From positions 1 through 64,000 of the forward strand of contig JAFUQS010000066.1 of assembly GCA_017472225.1 (NCBI GenBank): a DNA stretch of 64,000 nt, given 5' to 3'. The notes below the pieces were generated by a model, which was given only the letters and a program-made list of their open reading frames with translations, was not told where the DNA came from and did no database searches. The stretch is from Clostridia bacterium (GTDB taxonomy: Bacteria > Bacillota > Clostridia > Oscillospirales > Acutalibacteraceae). Both the position numbers and the translations under genes were made by a program. Shown here one piece after another: positions 57,906 through 64,000 of this stretch (position 1 is the stretch's first letter; the number at the start of each line of letters is the position of its first letter).

Positions 57906-60245
57906 ATGCGCTTTATTGTGTTTAAAGACAGAGTCAAAAGAAAAACCGACCGCAGCTTTGTTAAAAGAAGTCAGGGAATAGTTGCGGCTGTGCTTGTTTG
58001 TTTTATGCTGCTTTCCTTCGGCAGAGTCGGATACATCATGGTGTTCAAGGGCGATGAATACAGAGAAAAAGCGGCAAATAATCAGCTTTATGACCAGACG
58101 ATTGACGCTGTGAGAGGCACGATTTATGACTGCAATATGACGCCGCTTGTAACGAGCACCTCTGCGTGGATTCTTTGTGCAAACCCTGAGGCAATCAGGG
58201 AAACCTTCGAGGATTATCCTGAGGACCTTGAAAAATTCTATAAGTATATTTCAAAGAACCTTGCAAAGATTCTTTCTGTTAAAAAAGCCGATGTTGATTA
58301 TCTACTCAGGGAAACCGACGGACAGTATGTGAGAATCAAAAAGAAGGTTTCTGCTCAGATGAGAACCAAAATAGAAGAATTTCTTGCACAAAAATATGTT
58401 TTTCAGGTTTTTGTTGAGGCTGAGCATTTCTGGGAAAAGGACGGCTATGTCGATTTCACTGTCAGACCGTCGAATTATTTTTACTATGAAAACGACAGTA
58501 TAAGAACTTATCCGAATAATAATTTTGCTTCAACGGTTATTGGTGTTGTCAATGCGGATAACAACGGTGACACGGGAATTGAGCTTTATTATAATGATGT
58601 TTTAAGCGGTGAGGACGGCAGAGTTGTAACTGCAAAGGATGCAAAGGGAAATGCGCTTGAAACAGGCTATGAAACGGTTTTTGACGCAATTGAAGGCAAC
58701 GGTGTTGTTCTCACAATGGATGAAAACATTCAGACCTATCTTGAAAATGCGCTTTCTCAGGCTCTTGCAAGCACCGGTGCCGCAGGTGTTTACGGCATTG
58801 TTATGGATGTTGACACAGGTGCTGTTCTTGCCATGAGCGATAAGCCGGATTTCGACCTGAATAATCCGAGAGTCCTTATTGATTCCGTTGACACAACGGA
58901 GCTTGAAAAGCTTGAAAAGGGTACGCAGGAGTACAGCGCAAAATACTCGGAGCTTCTTTTTGAGCAGTGGAACAGCTTTTGTGTTACCAATAACTATGAG
59001 CCGGGCTCAACCTTCAAAATATTCACAACTGCCGCCGCTCTGGAGGAGGGCGTTGTAAACCTGAATTCAACCTTTTACTGCTCGGGTGAATACGATGTTC
59101 TCGGTGTGAACTATCACTGCGCAAATCTTTCGGGTCACGGACATCAGACCTTCACTCAGGGCCTTATGAATTCCTGCAACCCTGTTTTTATTGAAATCGG
59201 TCAGCGTCTCGGCGTTGAAACCTATAACAAATATTTTGATGCCTTCGGCTTCAATGAAAAAACGGGTATAGATGTTGCTAATGAGGCATCCTCAGTTGTG
59301 CATAATCCCGATAAAATGACCAAGGTTGACCTTGCGAGTACCTCCTTCGGTCAGAGTATCAGAATCACTCCCTTGCAGCTTATAACGGCAACCTGTGCAA
59401 TTGCCAACGGCGGAAAGCTTATGCAGCCTTATCTGGTTCAGAGTATAATTGACAGTGACGGCAACATTGTTTCCGAAACCGAGCCCACTGTCAAACGCCG
59501 TGTTATTTCCGAAAGCACTGCGGCAACTGTCCGTTCAATGATGGAGGCTGTTGTTGAAGGCGGTACAGGTAAAAACGCTTACATTGCAGGCTACCGTGTT
59601 GCGGGCAAAACTGCAACCGCCGAAAAGCTTGATGACGGCACAGATGAGCCTGTATACATCGCCTCATTTGTTTGCTTTGCTCCGGCAGATGACCCTGAGG
59701 TGGCAATTCTTGTGGGCGTTGATGACCCGCCGGGAAATTACAGAGGCGGCGGTGTTCTTGCAGCTCCGATTGCAAAAGAGGTTATGGAAGCTACACTTGA
59801 ATATCTCAATGTTGAGCCTCAGTATACCGAAAGTGAGCTTGAATCCGTCAGCCACACAACACCCTCACTTGTGGGGAAGGGTGTTTCCGAGGCAAAGGTT
59901 GCTGCGGCAGGTGAAGGCTTCACAACAAGAGTTGTGGGCACCGGTGAACAGGTTATTTCTCAGGTTCCCTCAGCAGGTGAATCTATACCGGAAAACGGTG
60001 TTATTGTAATTTACACAGATAAGAATATTGAAGCACAGGAAGTTGAGGTTCCCGACTTTACGGGCCTTTCCGTAAGTCAGGTTAACAGACTTGCCGCCAA
60101 AACGGGTCTGAATGTTGTTTTCTCAGGACCCACGGATATGGCGGGAATCAAGTCGTATAATCAGAACGTGGCTGCCAAAACAATGGTTGAGGCAGGCTCT
60201 CGTGTAACCGTATATTTCAGAACAGACGATATTGCAATTGACTGA
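57906..60245 (+). CDS. ftsI: Class B penicillin-binding protein with two PASTA domains (FtsI/SpoVD type)
   Basis: The 779-residue transpeptidase cross-links septal (or spore cortex) peptidoglycan together with the SEDS partner encoded downstream. It has a short cytoplasmic tail, one membrane helix (~24-48), a dimerisation domain, then the transpeptidase domain with Ser368-Thr-Phe-Lys371 (nucleophile) and Ser423-Cys-Asn425. At the end lie two PASTA domains (~635-705 and ~710-775). The third motif reads Lys568-Thr569-Ala570 (AGKTATAEK) instead of KTG. PASTA domains point to the SpoVD/PBP2x branch. With only one such gene here, it may serve vegetative division. The ATG at 57906 follows AAAGGCGG. 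Confidence 0.93.
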   Translation: MRFIVFKDRVKRKTDRSFVKRSQGIVAAVLVCFMLLSFGRVGYIMVFKGDEYREKAANNQLYDQTIDAVRGTIYDCNMTPLVTSTSAWILCANPEAIRETFEDYPEDLEKFYKYISKNLAKILSVKKADVDYLLRETDGQYVRIKKKVSAQMRTKIEEFLAQKYVFQVFVEAEHFWEKDGYVDFTVRPSNYFYYENDSIRTYPNNNFASTVIGVVNADNNGDTGIELYYNDVLSGEDGRVVTAKDAKGNALETGYETVFDAIEGNGVVLTMDENIQTYLENALSQALASTGAAGVYGIVMDVDTGAVLAMSDKPDFDLNNPRVLIDSVDTTELEKLEKGTQEYSAKYSELLFEQWNSFCVTNNYEPGSTFKIFTTAAALEEGVVNLNSTFYCSGEYDVLGVNYHCANLSGHGHQTFTQGLMNSCNPVFIEIGQRLGVETYNKYFDAFGFNEKTGIDVANEASSVVHNPDKMTKVDLASTSFGQSIRITPLQLITATCAIANGGKLMQPYLVQSIIDSDGNIVSETEPTVKRRVISESTAATVRSMMEAVVEGGTGKNAYIAGYRVAGKTATAEKLDDGTDEPVYIASFVCFAPADDPEVAILVGVDDPPGNYRGGGVLAAPIAKEVMEATLEYLNVEPQYTESELESVSHTTPSLVGKGVSEAKVAAAGEGFTTRVVGTGEQVISQVPSAGESIPENGVIVIYTDKNIEAQEVEVPDFTGLSVSQVNRLAAKTGLNVVFSGPTDMAGIKSYNQNVAAKTMVEAGSRVTVYFRTDDIAID

Positions 60246-60258
60246 TGGAGGATAATTT

Positions 60259-61683
60259 ATGCTCATTTCCCGTTTGCTTAAGACTTTAGACATAGAGTAT
60301 AAAGAAAAGGACACAGACATAAAATTTATTACGGACGATTCAAGAAAATGTGAAAAGGACTGTATTTTTGTCTGCACAAAAAAAGGAACTGACTATGTTG
60401 AAGAGGCTTTGGAAAAAGGGGCAATACTTGTTGTTGCTGAGGGAAAAGTGTGTGAAAACTGTGTGCTTGTGCCTGATGCGAGAAAGGCATATGCAATTTT
60501 ATCCGCTGAGTTCTTTTCTGCCTGTCACAAACGGCTGAGGCTAATCGGCGTTACGGGAACAAACGGAAAAACCACCGTTTGTGAAATGCTTTACGGAATG
60601 CTCTGCTTTGAAAATAAAAGCTGCGGACTTATTTCAACGGTGAGAAATGTTTCTCCCGAAACAGAAAGTGATGCCGAATTCACAACTCCTGACCCGTTTG
60701 CACTGCACAAATTTTTTGCTGAAATCTGTGAAGCGGGAGCAGAATTCTGCATTGTTGAATGTTCATCGCAAGGACTCAGCCAGGAAAGACTTTACGGCCT
60801 GAATTTTGAAATGGGTATTTTCACGAATTTTTCTGAGGACCATTTTGATTATCACCTCACGGAAGAAAATTATCTTAATGCAAAGAAAATGCTTTTTTCA
60901 CAAAGCGAAAGCTCTGTCATAAATCTTGATGATGCAAGGGCAAGTGAATTTATTGCTTCATCAAAGGGAAAGGTAATAACATATTCCGTAAAAAAGGATG
61001 AGGCTGATTTCACTGCCAAATGCATAAACGCAACTCAGGAGGGCACGGATTATGCCTTTGTGGGTGACAGTATAATTCATCGCATAAAGCTGAAAATGCC
61101 GGGTCTTTTCAATGTGAGCAATTCCATGGCAGCTCTGGCTGCTGCGACACAGCTCGGAGTCAGCCTTGACTCTGCGGCTGCCGCACTGCGCAATTTTTAC
61201 GGTGTAAAGGGCAGAATGGAAATACTTCCGCTTAATAAGGATTTCAGGGTGATTATAGATTATGCCCACACGCCTGACGGACTCAGACAGGTGCTGCTTG
61301 CCGTGAACGGCTTTAAAAAGGGCAGGGTAATAACTGTTTTCGGCTGCGGCGGTGACAGGGACAGAGAAAAACGCAGCATAATGGGAAAAACTGTTTGTGA
61401 GCTTTCCGATGTAGCTGTTGTAACAAGTGATAATCCGAGAACAGAGGAGCCTCAGAGTATCATCGATGATATCCTTTCAGGAACACGGAAAAGCAGAACT
61501 CCCGTTTATATTCAAAAAAACAGAACAAAAGCTATTGAGTATGCATTGAAAATTGCACAGAAAAATGATATTATTCTTTTATGTGGAAAAGGACACGAAA
61601 CATATCAGATTATAGGGCACGAAAAAATCCCTTATGATGAGCGTGAAATAGTGTCGGATATACTTAAAAATACGGAAAACTGA
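60259..61683 (+). CDS. murE: UDP-MurNAc-L-Ala-D-Glu:meso-diaminopimelate ligase
   Basis: This cytoplasmic Mur ligase (474 residues) adds the third amino acid to the peptidoglycan stem peptide. The ATP loop GVTGTNGKTT lies near residue 100. The central domain includes TTPDP and SSQGLSQERL, and the C-terminal domain has the specificity motif Asp391-Asn-Pro-Arg394. DNPR is the signature for meso-diaminopimelate rather than lysine. GGAGG precedes the ATG, 13 bases after the PBP stop. murF, which normally follows, is absent. Confidence 0.96.
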   Translation: MLISRLLKTLDIEYKEKDTDIKFITDDSRKCEKDCIFVCTKKGTDYVEEALEKGAILVVAEGKVCENCVLVPDARKAYAILSAEFFSACHKRLRLIGVTGTNGKTTVCEMLYGMLCFENKSCGLISTVRNVSPETESDAEFTTPDPFALHKFFAEICEAGAEFCIVECSSQGLSQERLYGLNFEMGIFTNFSEDHFDYHLTEENYLNAKKMLFSQSESSVINLDDARASEFIASSKGKVITYSVKKDEADFTAKCINATQEGTDYAFVGDSIIHRIKLKMPGLFNVSNSMAALAAATQLGVSLDSAAAALRNFYGVKGRMEILPLNKDFRVIIDYAHTPDGLRQVLLAVNGFKKGRVITVFGCGGDRDREKRSIMGKTVCELSDVAVVTSDNPRTEEPQSIIDDILSGTRKSRTPVYIQKNRTKAIEYALKIAQKNDIILLCGKGHETYQIIGHEKIPYDEREIVSDILKNTEN

Positions 61684-61697
61684 AAGGAATGTTTCAA

Positions 61698-62741
61698 ATG
61701 AACAGTATTATCGCAATTATAATTACACTCATTGTATCCTTTGTTGTTACAGCAGCGTTGGGATATGTTCTCATTCCCGTTCTTCACAAGCTGAAGTTCG
61801 GTCAGAACATTCTCACCGATATCGGACCGAAATGGCACGCCAAAAAGCAGGGCACACCCACAATGGGCGGTATCATGTTCATAATCGGTATCATTTTAGC
61901 TGTTGCAGTTGGCCTGATAAGCTGCAAAATCGGCAATTTCAATGCCTTTGCCGAGCTTGAAATCACAAGGCATCAGCAGTATACAAGACTTTTTTCAGGT
62001 ATTCTTATGGCTTTCTGCTTTGCTCTTGTCGGCTTTGCCGATGACTATATCAAGGTTGTCAAAAAAAGAAACCTCGGTCTTACTGAAATTCAGAAAACAA
62101 TTCCTCAGGTTGCAATCATTGCAGCGTATCTTGCTTCTCTTATAATCAGTGACAGCACAAGCATGTATATTCCCTTTGTGGGAAAAATAGCTCTTGATTC
62201 AGTCGGCGGCACAATTTTCTTCATTCTTTTTGGCGTTTGTGTAATTTACGGCGCAATAAATGCAGTTAATTTCACAGACGGTATTGACGGACTTTGCGGC
62301 AGCGTTACCATTCCTGTCGGTGTTGCCTTCGCTGTGATGGCTCTCATTATGCAGAATACCTCGGTGGGTATTCTCGGCGCTGCTCTTGCAGGCGGCTGTG
62401 CCGGCTATATCATCTGGAATCATTACCCCGCAAAGGTTATGATGGGCGACACAGGTTCAATGTTCCTTGGCGGAATGATTGTTGCCTTGGCGTATGCCAT
62501 TGAATGTCCCATAATTCTTCTTCCCGTGGGCATTGTTTATGTAATTGAAGCACTTTCCGATGTGATTCAGATCGGCTCAATCAAGCTTCGTCACAAAAAG
62601 GTGTTCAAAATGGCACCTATTCACCACCATTTTGAAATGAGTGGCTGGAATGAAAAGAAAATTGTTGCAGTGTTCACTCTTGTGAGTGTAATCGGCTGTA
62701 TTATAGGTGTTGCAGCAATGTATTTTACCGTGAATAAATAA
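61698..62741 (+). CDS. mraY: Phospho-MurNAc-pentapeptide transferase
   Basis: This integral membrane enzyme makes lipid I from UDP-MurNAc-pentapeptide and undecaprenyl phosphate. The 347-residue protein has about ten helices and the family motifs KKQGTPTMGG, GFADDYIKV, NFTDGIDGL, MMGDTGSMFLGG and the histidine cluster MAPIHHHFEMSGW. An ATG nine bases upstream touches the ribosome site GAAAGGA, so 61698 is chosen. It starts 14 bases after murE and ends 39 before ftsW, leaving no room for murF or murD. Confidence 0.96.
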   Translation: MNSIIAIIITLIVSFVVTAALGYVLIPVLHKLKFGQNILTDIGPKWHAKKQGTPTMGGIMFIIGIILAVAVGLISCKIGNFNAFAELEITRHQQYTRLFSGILMAFCFALVGFADDYIKVVKKRNLGLTEIQKTIPQVAIIAAYLASLIISDSTSMYIPFVGKIALDSVGGTIFFILFGVCVIYGAINAVNFTDGIDGLCGSVTIPVGVAFAVMALIMQNTSVGILGAALAGGCAGYIIWNHYPAKVMMGDTGSMFLGGMIVALAYAIECPIILLPVGIVYVIEALSDVIQIGSIKLRHKKVFKMAPIHHHFEMSGWNEKKIVAVFTLVSVIGCIIGVAAMYFTVNK

Positions 62742-62780
62742 TTTGCAAATCAAACCAAAAAAATCTTCAGGAGGAAAACT

Positions 62781-64000
62781 ATGGGATTCAAGGCGAAAAA
62801 AACGGTTAAAGCTCAGGGCCGTCCAAAAAGAAGTCTTTCAACAAATATGGTTCAGCGTGGCAATTTTGACCTTATTTTTGCCTGTACCGTGCTTCTTCTG
62901 TTCTGCTTCGGAATCATTATGATGTATTCGGCATCCTATGCCTATGCAGCCTCAAACAAGGGTGGGGCAAACACACTGTTCATTTCACAGATGAAAAGTG
63001 CAGTCCTCGGCTTTGCGGCAATGGCGATTATAAGCAAAATTGACTACCGTGTGCTTAACGGCAGACTTGCCTTTTTTGCTTACATCGCAACAATAGCTGT
63101 TCTTTTGCTCACCCTTGCGCTGAATATAGGAAAAGACGAAAAAAGATGGATTGTGATCGGTACCCGCCAGATTCAGCCCTCTGAATTTGCGAAGTTTACG
63201 CTTATTCTCATTCTGGCATATATGATATGTGTTATGCAGAAAGCACTCAGGGCACCCGACGGCAAAACGGCAAAGTTCACCCCTGAGCTTGACGGACTTA
63301 CCAAAATCGAAGCATGGTTTTATTCAAAAGCAAGAACACCGTTCTGGGCTTGTGTGCTTCTTGCAGCTGTGATTGTTTCCTATTGTATACTTATTTTCCT
63401 TGAAAGCCATTATTCTTGCACAATCCTCATGTTCTGCATCGGTGTGTGTATGATGTGGCTCAGCGGAACGAAGAAGAAATATTTCGGATTTCTTCTTTTG
63501 GGCCTGTCGGCTTTTATTGCTGTTATTCTGATGTTCCCGGGGATCCTTGAAGGTCTCGGCGGCTTCGGTGCTTCACGAATCATGGCATGGCTTGATAAGA
63601 CCAATCCGGCTTATGTTGATGACAGATATCAGACGGTTCAGGGACTTTATGCCATCGGTTCTGGCGGACTTTTCGGTGTAGGACTTGGCAACTCAAAGCA
63701 AAAGCAGTTATACATTCCCGAGCCTCAGAATGACTTCATTTTCCCCGTAATCTGCGAAGAGCTCGGCTTTGTCGGTGCTTGTCTTGTGCTTATTCTTTTT
63801 GCAGTTCTCATTTGCAGAGGCTTCATAATTGCAAGAAAATGCCGAGATTTTTTCGGTTCACTGCTTGTTATGGGCATAATGATTCAGGTTGCTTTACAGG
63901 TTATAATAAACATCTGTGTTGTAACGGATATTTTCCCGAATACGGGTATTGCACTGCCATTCTTCAGCTATGGCGGTACGGCACTTCTGGTGCTTTTGTG
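62781..64000 (+). CDS. ftsW: SEDS peptidoglycan polymerase FtsW/SpoVE, cut by the window end
   Basis: The frame is open from an ATG at 62781 (AGGAGG seven bases upstream) to the last base, giving 406 codons without a stop. It encodes a multi-helix membrane protein with SEDS hallmarks: YSASYAYA after helix 1, IQPSEFAKF, ESHYSCTILM, IGSGGLFGVGLGNSKQKQ, IPEPQNDFIFPVICEELGF and FPNTGIALPFFSYGGTALL. It polymerises glycan strands from lipid II with the class B PBP encoded three genes upstream. Only the extreme C terminus should be missing. A hydrophilic insert of about 40 residues (near 155-195) separates two helices. Confidence 0.95.
   Translation, partial: MGFKAKKTVKAQGRPKRSLSTNMVQRGNFDLIFACTVLLLFCFGIIMMYSASYAYAASNKGGANTLFISQMKSAVLGFAAMAIISKIDYRVLNGRLAFFAYIATIAVLLLTLALNIGKDEKRWIVIGTRQIQPSEFAKFTLILILAYMICVMQKALRAPDGKTAKFTPELDGLTKIEAWFYSKARTPFWACVLLAAVIVSYCILIFLESHYSCTILMFCIGVCMMWLSGTKKKYFGFLLLGLSAFIAVILMFPGILEGLGGFGASRIMAWLDKTNPAYVDDRYQTVQGLYAIGSGGLFGVGLGNSKQKQLYIPEPQNDFIFPVICEELGFVGACLVLILFAVLICRGFIIARKCRDFFGSLLVMGIMIQVALQVIINICVVTDIFPNTGIALPFFSYGGTALLVLL

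Overview
The window looks like a chromosome segment of a Gram-positive, gut-type member of the Clostridia (Oscillospirales/Ruminococcus-like). Three things point there: a meso-diaminopimelate type MurE in a Firmicutes-style division and cell-wall cluster, consensus sigma-A promoters with strong AGGAGG ribosome sites, and very large secreted proteins of a kind typical of uncultured Clostridia. No tRNA, rRNA, CRISPR array or insertion sequence was seen.

Positions 1-41411 form a surface-protein block on the minus strand, bracketed by two copies of a ~500 bp hairpin-rich direct repeat (1-497 and 40911-41411). Inside it lie a small secreted protein (513-1073), a stand-alone L-ribulose-5-phosphate 4-epimerase gene (araD), one uninterrupted secreted protein of 10,186 residues (2082-32642), and a 2,435-residue secreted protein with many InlB/flg_new-type repeats and CxxC repeats (33042-40349). 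The giant protein is mostly 14-15 diverged copies of a ~450-800 residue unit. In its C-terminal half these alternate as A/B types with a ~3.2 kb higher-order period. The two large genes each have their own promoter, leader and signal peptide. They end in related aromatic/basic amphipathic tails and use codons in a way that suggests high expression. I recognise no function for the giant protein, and it is the main candidate for something undescribed.

Positions 41431-52708 hold small independent operons. These are a heterodimeric ABC exporter pair (minus); a glycerophosphodiesterase, MFS permease and YhhN/lysoplasmalogenase operon (plus) that suggests ether-lipid or phospholipid turnover; dusB (minus); a zinc/cadmium resistance operon (ArsR/SmtB sensor, HMA protein, P1B-ATPase) with a clear operator-promoter; and a GH43-like glycosidase. 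A short promoter-to-terminator unit (45129-45220) may encode a small RNA.

Positions 52828-64000 carry polA and then the start of the dcw cluster: mraZ, rsmH, ftsL-like, a PASTA-containing class B penicillin-binding protein, murE, mraY and ftsW (cut by the window end). murF and murD are missing from their usual places. The transpeptidase has KTA instead of KTG at its third active-site motif.
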